A stretch of DNA of 43,383 bases. Source: a bacterium. GTDB taxonomy: Bacteria; Verrucomicrobiota; Kiritimatiellia; RFP12; UBA1067. A program made the position numbers and the translations under genes. The notes beneath the pieces were generated by a model that did no database searches, was not told where the DNA came from, and saw nothing but the letters and a program-made list of their open reading frames with translations. Of the stretch, positions 1-9,100 are shown one piece after another; within the stretch, counting starts at the first letter, position 1; each line of letters opens with the position of its first letter. The DNA lies in NCBI GenBank assembly GCA_025360845.1, contig JANYBJ010000147.1, positions 1 to 43,383 on the forward strand, read 5' to 3'.

Positions 1-176
1 TTAGGAGTTGAACAGCCTAACAGCCTAAACACCTGACAGCCTTCTCCCTCCCTCCGGCTTTGTGTTTCTTCGTACACTTCGTGTCTTCGTGGTAAAACAA
101 CTTGTTTTTTATTGCTGTTGTTGGTTTGTAAGGCACTAACGCGGGCGGAGCCCGTAACCCGAGAATTCAGAAGTAA
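1..176. repeat. Non-coding 5' edge with short iterated motifs
   Basis: No gene is visible here. The first 45 bases contain a degenerate iteration of AACAGCCTA-like units (AACAGCCTA, ACAGCCTAA, ACACCTGA, ACAGCC). Around 67-95 there is a second iteration built on CTTCGT (TTCTTCGTACACTTCGTG, then TCTTCGTGGT). Short iterations of this kind often turn up in many copies between genes in environmental bacterial genomes, so a dispersed repeat is possible, but one copy cannot prove it. An in-frame stop (TAA, 174-176) separates this stretch from the glycosidase-like reading frame that follows. Confidence 0.35.
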
Positions 177-251
177 AATCTGACCTTTTGTGATCGTTCG
201 AGTGGCGTCCTCAAGAAACAGGGCGACACGGGCGTCGGCTACAACGAAGCG

Positions 252-2012
252 ATGCTGATCGTTTATGGGAGCACGGGGTGCATGAACATGCCGCTGGTCG
301 GCTTATTCGATCGGGATAAAGGCGATGCCCTATTGCTGCAAATCGAAAGTCCGCTCGACGCGAACGTGCGCCTTTCGCGTAAAGCCGGCTTGCTCTGGCC
401 CGAGCCCGTTTGGCAGTGCAGCATGGGAACGTTCGCCTATCCGCGCCGCGCGACCTACCGCTTTATCGAGAAAGGCGGCTATGTGAAAATGGCGGAGCTT
501 TATCGCGCGTATCAGAAGGAACGAGGCATGCTCAAAACACTCAAGGAAAAGGCAAAGGAGCGGCCTACGGTCAACCGCTTGAAAGGTTCGCCGATCCTGT
601 GGGCAGAAACCAGTGATGTCGAGTTCCTGAAAAAATGGCGCAATTTCGGCATCACGCGCGCGATTCTCGCCATTGAATTTTCGAGTGCTGATAACCGGAA
701 GTGGAGTGATCTGGGCTATATCACGCTGGGTTATGACAGTTACGGAGACATCACCGAAGGGCCGCTGGGGTTTCAGTCGGATAACATTCAGGAAAATGGG
801 CTCATGTTGAGCACGGGCGAAATGATGACTGGGTGGACCACGAAAGATCCCGACGGGAGGGTGGTCAAACAATACTATTTGCGTTCATCGTCCAGGTATC
901 TCAACGCAGCCACGGCCTACGGTCAGGGCCGCATTGGCGATGCTAACCGGAACGGCACCTTCATCGACGTGATCATGGCGGGCGGCCTCATGGAGGATTA
1001 CCATCAGAAGCACACCTTCGACCGCAAATCAGACCTGAAATACAAGCGCGAGGTCTTCCAGCATTACCTGCAAAAGGGCCTAGTCATCGGCACCGAGCAC
1101 GGAAACGATTGGGGCGTCGATCTGGTGGATTACACCGAAGGTGGCTTGAGCGGGGCGAATTGGTGGATACCAGGAAAAAACACCAGCGGTTGGAATGCGG
1201 GGCATTTGCGGGCACCGGTTTCGCGGGACGATTTCAGCCCTGAATATTTGAAATATGGCCTGCCGACCCAGCGCATCCCGTTCTGGGAGCTGGTCTATCA
1301 TGACTGTGTGGCGACGACCTGGTATTGGGGAGACAGCGCGGGCTGGTTTTGGAAAGTCGCGCCCGAAATCAAGACGATGAAAGACCGGGTCACGCTGCTC
1401 TATGGCGACATGCCCCTGCTGTGGAGCGAGGTGAATTTTGATTGGAAGAACGACAGCGCGGAGCATCTGGAAACCTATTATCTGACCGTGCCGTCGATGC
1501 GCGATAAATTCGGCGAGCAGATGACGGCGCACGCGTTTTTGACGGATGATCTGCAGGTGCAGAAAACCACGTTTGCCAACGGCTCTGAAACGGTCGTCAA
1601 CTTTGGCGAGAGGCCGTTTGAATACAAAGGCGAACAATTGCCGCACAACGGATTCTATTGCACGGGCCCGAACCTCCAACAGCGTCGCGTGCTGCGGGAC
1701 GGCAAGGTGGTCACGTGGGTTAAGACGGAAGAGTTCTTCTACTGCGACTCACCCGCCCCGATCAAGGAGTTGCCCCTTTCAATTTCCGGCAAGATCGTCT
1801 TGTTCAAGATGGACGACACCCAGTGGAATCTGGTGCTGACGGGTGCCGCAGACGATTCGGTTGAATTGTCGGATGCCGCGCTTGCGAGCTACATCGGCAA
1901 ACCGAAATACAGGGCCGCCGGCTTCGATGAGGCTTGGAACAGGACTGAACCCCGCGTCTGGGGTGAGAAATCCGCCATCTTTGCGAAGAAGGTCTATGCC
2001 TTAACCGACTAA
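252..2012 (+). CDS. 5'-truncated glycoside-hydrolase-like protein (DUF5696/GH101-like)
   Basis: A 586-aa reading frame that resembles the C-terminal half of large secreted glycosidase-like proteins of the DUF5696/GH101-like type. Visible marks are the YRAYQKERG segment (about 94-102), a TEHGNDWGVD segment (about 283) and the motif HDCVATTWYWGDS (about 349), typical of a TIM-barrel carbohydrate enzyme. There is no signal peptide at the first ATG. Protein-like sequence continues in frame upstream of it from position 177 (CDRSSGVLKKQGDTGVGYNE) to a stop at 174-176. The gene has therefore probably lost its 5' portion, including export signal and N-terminal domains, and may be a pseudogene. No Shine-Dalgarno sequence precedes 252. 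The family assignment is from memory of the motif pattern and is moderate. The product is unlikely to be a working enzyme unless the missing part is dispensable. Confidence 0.55.
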   Translation: MLIVYGSTGCMNMPLVGLFDRDKGDALLLQIESPLDANVRLSRKAGLLWPEPVWQCSMGTFAYPRRATYRFIEKGGYVKMAELYRAYQKERGMLKTLKEKAKERPTVNRLKGSPILWAETSDVEFLKKWRNFGITRAILAIEFSSADNRKWSDLGYITLGYDSYGDITEGPLGFQSDNIQENGLMLSTGEMMTGWTTKDPDGRVVKQYYLRSSSRYLNAATAYGQGRIGDANRNGTFIDVIMAGGLMEDYHQKHTFDRKSDLKYKREVFQHYLQKGLVIGTEHGNDWGVDLVDYTEGGLSGANWWIPGKNTSGWNAGHLRAPVSRDDFSPEYLKYGLPTQRIPFWELVYHDCVATTWYWGDSAGWFWKVAPEIKTMKDRVTLLYGDMPLLWSEVNFDWKNDSAEHLETYYLTVPSMRDKFGEQMTAHAFLTDDLQVQKTTFANGSETVVNFGERPFEYKGEQLPHNGFYCTGPNLQQRRVLRDGKVVTWVKTEEFFYCDSPAPIKELPLSISGKIVLFKMDDTQWNLVLTGAADDSVELSDAALASYIGKPKYRAAGFDEAWNRTEPRVWGEKSAIFAKKVYALTD

Positions 2013-2139
2013 CTGAATATGCCGGAGGTGCGCTCCCGTGTCGAGACCGTGGCCAGTCATCTGGCGAATCGCTGACGAGCCCGCCTACGCATCTTTATGC
2101 GTATGGACAAAACCGTGAGCCTTATATAGTATAGAGGCT

Positions 2140-2258
2140 CTTGCAAAACCCCTATCGAGAGCGGGCGGCGGGGACGCCGCCCCTCCCTGGACTGCGGAAA
2201 ACCGCCGTTTATCGCACTGGAGGGACGGCGTCCTCGCCGTCCGCAGGGGTTTTGCAAG
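2140..2258. repeat. MITE/REP-like inverted repeat element
   Basis: The ends are a perfect 14-bp inverted repeat: CTTGCAAAACCCCT at 2140-2153 and AGGGGTTTTGCAAG at 2245-2258. Inside, each arm carries a GC-rich hairpin: GGGCGGCG-GGGA-CGCCGCCC on the left (about 2163-2182) and GGACGGCG-TCCT-CGCCGTCC on the right (2223-2242). Allowing for a short gap, the two arms match each other as inverted copies over about 45 bp. No transposase is encoded. The layout is that of a twin REP (BIME-like) or a MITE. Whether it is mobile depends on copy number elsewhere in the genome, which cannot be seen here. Confidence 0.65.
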
Positions 2259-2293
2259 CACCTCGTATAGCTAGTATATCAAATTGTTGATGA

Positions 2294-2452
2294 AAAATCA
2301 CAAGCGAAAAGGGCGTTGACTGCACCATCCAAAATCCGTGGCCGGACAAATCCGTCCGCATCATCCGCAACGGCAAGCCAAAGGAAATAGTCTCCGGCCC
2401 ACGCTTTACGCTTAAGACCGCTATTAACGAAACCATCGCACTGAAACAATAA
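2294..2452 (+). pseudogene. C-terminal remnant of a glycosidase-like gene
   Basis: An open frame of 52 codons plus stop, directly after two consecutive TGA codons (2288-2293), encodes a peptide with the segments VDCTIQNPWPDKSVRI and FTLKTAINETIAL. This looks like the extreme C-terminal beta-domain of GH95-type (alpha-L-fucosidase-like) proteins, where similar N-P-W-P and F-T-L-K-T segments occur; that match is from memory. There is no start codon in the conserved part. The inverted repeat element ends 36 bp upstream, so insertion or recombination there probably removed the rest of the gene. Confidence 0.45.
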
Positions 2453-2454
2453 CC

Positions 2455-5400
2455 ATGAAAACTAGATCACGACTGCTTGCGCAACAGCGAAGAGGCCTTA
2501 TCCTGATGGCTGCGGCCTTATTGCTGAGCATGGCGGGCAGGGCGGCCGACCTGCCGCCGGATCTCATCCGGGGAGGCAAGCCGGACAATGAGCACCGCTG
2601 GACGCTGGGTGCCACCGGCGCGCGCGGCTGGGTTTGGAGCAGGAATATTGGAGGCGGGATTCAAAGCGACGACGCACGCCAGATCCTGATCACCGATGTC
2701 GCCAAGGGTTCTCCCGCCGACGGTGTGCTGAAGAAAGGCGACGTGGTGACGGGTGTCAGCGGCCAGGCCTTCGGCGGTGACGCCCGCCGCCTCTTTGCTG
2801 AGGCCGTCACGGAGGCCGAGAAGGAGGCGGGCGGCGGCGTGCTCAAGCTGATCCGCTGGCGCGCAGGCAAGAAGGAGAACGTCCAGTTGAAGCTGCAGGT
2901 GCTCGGGACGTATGCGCCGACCGCGCCCTACGGCTGCGCCAAATCCAAGCGCATCTTCGAGCAGGGCTGCGCAGCCATTGCCAAGCGGGGCTTCAAGGAC
3001 CAAGACGGTAACGTGCGGATCAGCATCGAGAACGACATGAATGCCCTGGCGTTGCTGGCGCTGGTCGCGTCAGGTCCAGAGGAATACCGGCCGCTCGTGG
3101 CCGAATACGCGCAGAAGGTGGCCGAGTGCAAGCCGCAGCTTGACGGACTTCCGACCTGGGAATACGCCTACAACACGCTTTTCCTGGCGGAGTATGCGCT
3201 GGCCACCAAGGATGCGACAGTACTGGCTGGGCTGCGGCGCCTGTCGCTGGACATCGCACGCGGTATGAGCGGCGTCGGAACGTGGGGCCACAAATTCGTA
3301 CAGCCCAGCGGCAATCTGGGCGGCTATGGCTGCATGAATCAACCCGGGATCACGCTGACCCTGGCCATGGTGCTCGCGCGCGAGGCCGGAGTGAGGGAAC
3401 CTGACCTGAACAGAGGGATCGCCAAGGCCAGCGGTTTTCTCCGACAATGGGTCAACAGGGGCGCGATTCCCTACGGCGATCACGAGCCGTGGCCCTGGCA
3501 TGACGACAACGGCAAGTGTTCCGGCGCCGCTGTCCTCTTCGATCTGCTCGGCGACCGCGAGGCCGCCGCGTTCTACTCGCGCATGGGCGCCGCCGCCTAC
3601 GCGGAGCGGGAAAGCGGACATACGGGGAACTTCTTCAATATCCTCTGGGCGCTGCCGGGCGTGTCCCGCTGCGGACCGGCCGCCACGTCCGCGTATTTCA
3701 AGGAAACCTCTTGGTACTACGATCTGGCGCGCGGCTGGGACGGCCGCCTCGAGTTCGTGGGCTTCCCCGGAGAGGACTCCTTCAACGGGTGGGACTGCAC
3801 AGGCGCCTACCTGTTGGGCTACGCCCTTCCGCTCAAGAGCCTCTACCTCACAGGCCGCAAGCCGGGCGCGGCCCCGGTGCTCTCTCCTGCGGAGGTGGCC
3901 GAGACGATTGCCGCCGGCAGCGGCTTCACCTTCCAGAACTGGGAGCGCAAGGAGTGGTACGCGGAGCGCAAGGCCGATGCTTTGTTGGCCGGGCTGTCCA
4001 GTTGGTCGCCGGCGGTTCGCCTTCGCTCGGCGCAGGCGCTGAGCCACCGCGAAGGGGACTTCCTGCCCCAGCTTCTCAAGCTGCTCGACAGCAAAGATTC
4101 GAATAGCCGTTATGGCGCGTGCGAGGCGCTGGCCAAGCTCGGCCCCAAGGCCGATCCTGCGGCGCCGCAGGTGCGCGCGCTGCTGAATGACAAGGATCCG
4201 TGGCTGAGGATGCTGGCCGCACGGACGTTGCCGTGCATGGGGCCGGAGGTTCGCGAGGCGGAGGTCTCCAGCCTGCTTCGGGCTGCGGCGCTTAAGGAGC
4301 CCACGGATCCACGCCAACGCCTTGTGGGCGAGGTGGGGAAAGCCTTGTTTGCGCCCATGCCGGGAACCGACGAGCCCACCCCCATCCTGTCGAAATCCCT
4401 CGACAGCGTGGACCGGCCCTTGCTGTATGCGGCACTCAAAGAGGTGCTCGCCAACGAGGACGGACTCATCCGCAGCTTGGCTGCGGGGATCTACCCGATG
4501 CTTTCAAAGGAGGATGTCAAGGCGCTCCTGCCCGAGATCCTGGCCGCGACCCGCAAGAATGCGCCCAGCGGTGAGATGTTCCGCATGGGCATCCGCTGGG
4601 CCGGATTGGAGCTGCTGGCGCGCTTTCGGATCCGCGAGGGGATGGGACTCTGTGTGGACATGATGAACGAGTTTGAATGGGGCCGCGAGCTGGAGCCCTG
4701 CATCAGACCGCTGAAGACGTATGGCGGGGCTGCGAAAGAGATGATACCCCGCCTCCGGGAAACCATGGTCGCAATGCGCAAGGGTTATGAGGCAAACCAG
4801 TGGGACAGTAGTCTGACTCCGGACATCCAGTCCATTATAAGACTGATCAAGGAAATCGAAGCCGACAAGAACCCGGCGCCTGTGCTGAGCGTCGAGGAGT
4901 TTACCGGCAAGCCCGCCGCCCGTGGAGCGGGAGCAGGCGAGAGGGAAACGTTCAACGCTCAAGTTTCCGACACGTCCAAGGGGACGGTGAAAGTTTTCAT
5001 TCTGGCCGGACAGTCGAACATGGAAGGGCATGGCGGTGTGCAAACGCTCGACCGGCTGGGAGAGCACCCGACTCATGGGTATCTGTTGAAGAAGATCAAG
5101 AACGACGACGGCTCCTTCGTCGTGCGCGATGATGTGTTTGTCTATTACCAGAAAAAGGACGAAGAAATCATGCGCCCGCTGTCGGTGGGAATGGGCGCCT
5201 GGGGGGCGGACTGGTTCGGGCCGGAGCTGATGTTCGGCATCGGGATGGGCGATTACTTCAACGAGCCGGTTCTGCTGATCAAGACCTGCTGGGGCGGGCA
5301 CAGCCTGTACGGAAATTTCCGGCCGCCCAGCGCCGGCAAACCGGCCTATGAATCAGGCTACAAGCCAGAGGAGATGGGCGCGTCTTATCACAAAATGGTG

Positions 5401-6066
5401 AAAGAGGTGAGGGAGTGCCTGGCCAACCTCGACACCGACTTCCCGCAGCTCAAGGGGCTCAAGCCCGAACTCTGCGGCTTCGTCTGGTTCCAAGGCTGGA
5501 ACGACATGTGTGCTGGCGATGAAATCAAGCAGCAGGTGTATGACGAGTATTGCCCGAATTTCGTTCACCTGGTGCAGGACCTGCGAACCGAGTTCAAGGT
5601 TCCGAACCTGCCGGTGGTCATGGGAGAACTCGGCGTCGGCGGCGAGAAAGGCGACAAGAACATGATGGATTTCAGAGCCGCACAGGCGAAGATCGCGACC
5701 AGCCCTGAGTTGAAAGGCTCGTTGGGTTACGTGCGGACCGCGCCCTTCTGGTATCCTGAGCTGGATGAATTGCCCGCGAAAATGTGGGCGGAGGAAAACC
5801 GGGTGAGAAAGGCGGTTGAGATTCAGATTAAGGAGCGAATGAAAGACAAGCCGGAGAGCTCGAATTCCAAGAAGATGGAACAACCCATCAATGAAGCAGG
5901 CGACAAGGCTCTGGAAACTGATGCGGCTTACCAGAAAGCCAAAAAGGAGTCTGACAGGCACGTTTGCAACTGGTACTGCCATTATCAGGGAAGCGCCAGG
6001 GTGTACTGCATGGTGGGTTACAGCCTGGCTGAGGCGATGAAGCCGTTGTTGAAAACCAAACCGTGA
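2455..6066 (+). CDS. Secreted PDZ / DUF6288-like toroid / SGNH (sialate O-acetylesterase-like) fusion
   Basis: 1203 aa. An N-terminal signal peptide (hydrophobic ILMAAALLLSMAG, residues about 16-28, followed by AxA-like RAAD) sends it out of the cytoplasm. Residues about 50-140 form a PDZ domain (ITDVAKGSPADGVLKKGDVV). Residues about 160-490 look like an alpha/alpha toroid of the squalene-cyclase type seen in DUF6288 proteins. Residues about 510-640 resemble HEAT repeats (ALAKLGPKADPAAPQVRALL). From residue about 843 a complete SGNH/DUF303 esterase domain starts: GQSNM with nucleophile Ser854 and, near the C terminus, a CHYQGSA segment (His1176) that likely supplies the catalytic His. CE6/sialate-O-acetylesterase relatives remove acetyl groups from sugars. 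The ATG at 2455 gives the signal peptide but has no clear Shine-Dalgarno sequence. It is followed after 50 bp by the GH106 gene, so deacetylation coupled to rhamnoside removal is likely. The joining of two normally separate proteins is unusual. Confidence 0.75.
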   Translation: MKTRSRLLAQQRRGLILMAAALLLSMAGRAADLPPDLIRGGKPDNEHRWTLGATGARGWVWSRNIGGGIQSDDARQILITDVAKGSPADGVLKKGDVVTGVSGQAFGGDARRLFAEAVTEAEKEAGGGVLKLIRWRAGKKENVQLKLQVLGTYAPTAPYGCAKSKRIFEQGCAAIAKRGFKDQDGNVRISIENDMNALALLALVASGPEEYRPLVAEYAQKVAECKPQLDGLPTWEYAYNTLFLAEYALATKDATVLAGLRRLSLDIARGMSGVGTWGHKFVQPSGNLGGYGCMNQPGITLTLAMVLAREAGVREPDLNRGIAKASGFLRQWVNRGAIPYGDHEPWPWHDDNGKCSGAAVLFDLLGDREAAAFYSRMGAAAYAERESGHTGNFFNILWALPGVSRCGPAATSAYFKETSWYYDLARGWDGRLEFVGFPGEDSFNGWDCTGAYLLGYALPLKSLYLTGRKPGAAPVLSPAEVAETIAAGSGFTFQNWERKEWYAERKADALLAGLSSWSPAVRLRSAQALSHREGDFLPQLLKLLDSKDSNSRYGACEALAKLGPKADPAAPQVRALLNDKDPWLRMLAARTLPCMGPEVREAEVSSLLRAAALKEPTDPRQRLVGEVGKALFAPMPGTDEPTPILSKSLDSVDRPLLYAALKEVLANEDGLIRSLAAGIYPMLSKEDVKALLPEILAATRKNAPSGEMFRMGIRWAGLELLARFRIREGMGLCVDMMNEFEWGRELEPCIRPLKTYGGAAKEMIPRLRETMVAMRKGYEANQWDSSLTPDIQSIIRLIKEIEADKNPAPVLSVEEFTGKPAARGAGAGERETFNAQVSDTSKGTVKVFILAGQSNMEGHGGVQTLDRLGEHPTHGYLLKKIKNDDGSFVVRDDVFVYYQKKDEEIMRPLSVGMGAWGADWFGPELMFGIGMGDYFNEPVLLIKTCWGGHSLYGNFRPPSAGKPAYESGYKPEEMGASYHKMVKEVRECLANLDTDFPQLKGLKPELCGFVWFQGWNDMCAGDEIKQQVYDEYCPNFVHLVQDLRTEFKVPNLPVVMGELGVGGEKGDKNMMDFRAAQAKIATSPELKGSLGYVRTAPFWYPELDELPAKMWAEENRVRKAVEIQIKERMKDKPESSNSKKMEQPINEAGDKALETDAAYQKAKKESDRHVCNWYCHYQGSARVYCMVGYSLAEAMKPLLKTKP

Positions 6067-6116
6067 CGATTCAGCACGCTGACACTGAAGGAAACAAGAG
6101 CCCTAAAAAGGAAGAA

Positions 6117-9100
6117 ATGAATAAAAAGACACTTCTGCACCTCCTGTTCGCCAGCTTGCTGGCCTGTGCCGCTCACGCCGGCTCGCTTGAATCCGCTTTC
6201 ACTCAACCACCGGAAACCACCCGGCCCCGCTGTTATTGGTATTGGATGGACGGCCAGATTACGAAAGAAGGCATCACCCGCGATCTGGAAGCAATGAAGC
6301 GCGTTGGCATTGGCGAGGGCTACATCGGCGTCATCACCGGCCAGAGCGGCACGCCTACGACCAGCACGACAAAGGCTCTCACGGATGAGTGGTGGAGCTT
6401 CATCGAGCATGCCATCCGCGAAGGCACGCGGCTCGGCGTGGACATCGGGTTTTTCAACTCCCCTGGCTGGAGCCAGTCGGGCGGACCGTGGGTGAAACCG
6501 TCGCAGGCCATGCGTTACGTCACACTGCCGGAAATGAGATTGAAAGGTCCGCAGCATTTCGCAGGCAAACTGCCGGTGCCGCCGGGCGAATTTCAGGATC
6601 TGGCGGTGTTGGCATTTCCAGCACCGGCCGGGGAGGATGAGATTGCGAAGATCACGGCGCGCACGCCAACCTCGGTCACTTTCGAGATGCCGTCCGCATT
6701 CACGGCCCGAAGTGTGACGGTTGTGCCGATTAAACCTGTGAATGTCGCTGCTGAGTTGCAGTCGTCTTATGATGGTCAGAACTATCAGAGGGTGAAAAAA
6801 TTCTCGATCGACCGGCATAATCTTATTGCGGGAGTAGGTCCTGTGCCGCTCGCGCCGATAGTGGCGACATTTCCGGCTATCACGGCACGGTTCTTCCGCT
6901 TGACCTTTTCAGCGGAATGCGAGCTGGGTGAGATCAGGCTTACGCCGGCGGGGCGCGTTGAAAATTTTGCGGAGAAAGCCTTGCAGAAGGTGTGTCAGGA
7001 TCCGCATGCGCTCTATGATTTTTATACCTGGCCCGCCGGTGCCGAACCGGATTCAGCCGGTCTGATTGTGAAAGCAAATGATGTCTTGGACATCAGTAGA
7101 TTTGCCACCCTCAGTGTCACTAATCAGGGGAGGATTGTGGTCCAAAAGGCCGTGTATGGAGTTCCGGGTGATGGGACACGGACGCGCGAGGTGCGGGCCG
7201 AGGTGCAGAAGATTGCGGACGGAGGCGGATCAGTGTTTCAAGTTGGGCGCATCGCCGAAAGCGGTGATCCCGCTTTCGGTGTCGTAAAGACATTGACGGT
7301 CGATTATACCCTGGACGGAAAGCCGCTACAGTTCAAAGGCACGGATGGTGAAATCGCCAATCTCTCCGGAGCTGGCACGCTAATCTGGGATGTGCCGCCT
7401 GGGGATTGGGTCGTGTTGCGTACGGCGCTGACGCCGACGGGTACGGTGAACGGCCCCGCGCCATCAGAAGCGACCGGTTATGAAGTGGACAAGATGAACC
7501 GCGTCCCGTTGCGATCGCATTTCGAAGCGTATGTCGGTAATCTGCTCAAACGGATGCCGGCCGCAGACCGCAAATCATGGAAGCACGTCGTCGCGGACAG
7601 CTATGAGGTGGGGTCGCAAAATTGGACGGACGGTCTCGCGGCGGATTTTCAGAATCGGTACGGTTATGATCCGCTTCGCTTCCTGCCTGTCATGACGGGG
7701 CGCATCGTGGGCAGCGCGGAGCAATCGGATCGCTTCCTCTGGGATCTGCGGCGTTTGGTCGCGGACCGGATAGCGCGGGATTACGTCGGCGGGCTAAGCG
7801 CTTTGTGCCGTGAGCATGGGTTGAAAATGTGGCTGGAGAATTACGGGCACTGGGGTTTCCCGGCGGAGTTTTTGCAGTATGGCAGTTTGTGCGACGAGAT
7901 TGCCGGCGAGTTTTGGGCCGACGGCGATTTCCTGAACTCGAAGGACACGTATTATCTTGGCCGGTATGAATTGCGCGACGCTTCCTCCGCCGCAAACATT
8001 TATGACAAGCCGATCACGTGGGCGGAGGCGTTCACCGGCGGACCGGCGTTCATCAACTCGCCACGCTGCTTGAAGGCGCGCGGGGACTGGGCTTTCTGCC
8101 AAGGCATCAACCAGTTCGTACTCCACGTCTATATTCATCAGCCGACGGACAAAAAGCTTCCCGGCATCAATGCCGGCTTCGGCACGGAGTTCAACCGCAA
8201 CAACACCTGGTTCGAGCAGTCGAAGGCGTGGATTGATTATCTGCGGCGGTCCAGCGTGCTGTTGCAGGCCGGCAAACATGTGGCGGATGTGGCCTACTTC
8301 ATCAGCGAGGACGCGCCCAAATTTTGCGGTACGCAGCAACCCGCTTTGCCATCAGGATTTGACTATGACTTCATCAATGGCGATGTAATCGAGCACCGGC
8401 TGTCGGTGAAAGATGGCCGGCTGGTGCTGCCGGACGGCATGAGCTTCCGGCTGCTCGCGTTACCGCCGTCGGCGACGATGCGGCCCGAATTGCTGAAAAA
8501 AATCGGCGAACTGGTGAAGGCCGGGGCGACGGTCGTGGGAACGCCGCCGGCGCGTTCGCCGAGTCTGGAGAATTTTCCGACGTGCGACGCCGAAGTGAAA
8601 AAACTCGCCCGCGAAATCTGGGGCGATGCTGATCTGAAGCAGCCGGGGGAACGCCCATTTGGCAAGGGCCGCGTCTTCTGGGGCAAGAGTCTCGAGGCCG
8701 TTTTTGCGGAGCTGAGCTTGAAACCGGATTTTGAAAATTCGGCGAGCCTCGGTTTCACCCACCGGCACAGCGCCGACGCGGATATTTATTTTGTCGCTAA
8801 TCCCAAAGAGAAATCGTTGACCACGACCGCCGCCTTCCGCGTTGGCAACAAAGCCCCGGAATTGTGGTTGCCGGATTCGGGGCGCATTGAACATCCCGCA
8901 GTTTACGATACGGCGGATGGCGTGGTGCGATTGCCGTTGTCGTTCGGGCCGGCCGGTTCGGTGTTTGTTGTCTTTCGCAACAAGGCTGCGTCCAAGGCGG
9001 AGCGCATCGTTTCGGTCACGCGCAATGGCAAGGAGGTTCTTGGCACGACGGTGACGCCGCAGGTCACGGAGGTGGCCGGAGACAACCCGGGCAATCTCTC

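Larger units (their letters stand above)
2013..2454. other. Gene-remnant intergenic region
   Basis: This 442-bp stretch has no intact gene. It contains a small perfect hairpin (TACGCAT, loop CTTT, ATGCGTA; 2086-2103) without a T-tract, a 119-bp inverted-repeat element (2140-2258), and a 53-codon coding remnant (2294-2452) that stops 2 bases before the next start codon. A short frame at 2019-2075 (starting MPEVRSRVETV) also looks protein-like but is too short to assign. The area looks like the scar of a deletion or insertion between two glycosidase genes. Confidence 0.6.

Noticed and set aside
2086-2103. Perfect 7-bp hairpin after the first gene as a terminator
   Set aside because: The stem is short and AT/GC mixed and is followed by GGACAAAACC, not a T-tract, so intrinsic termination is unlikely.
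3070-4317. 415-codon open frame on the minus strand
   Set aside because: Shadow of the PDZ/SGNH fusion gene, Arg/Ala-rich, without domain signs.
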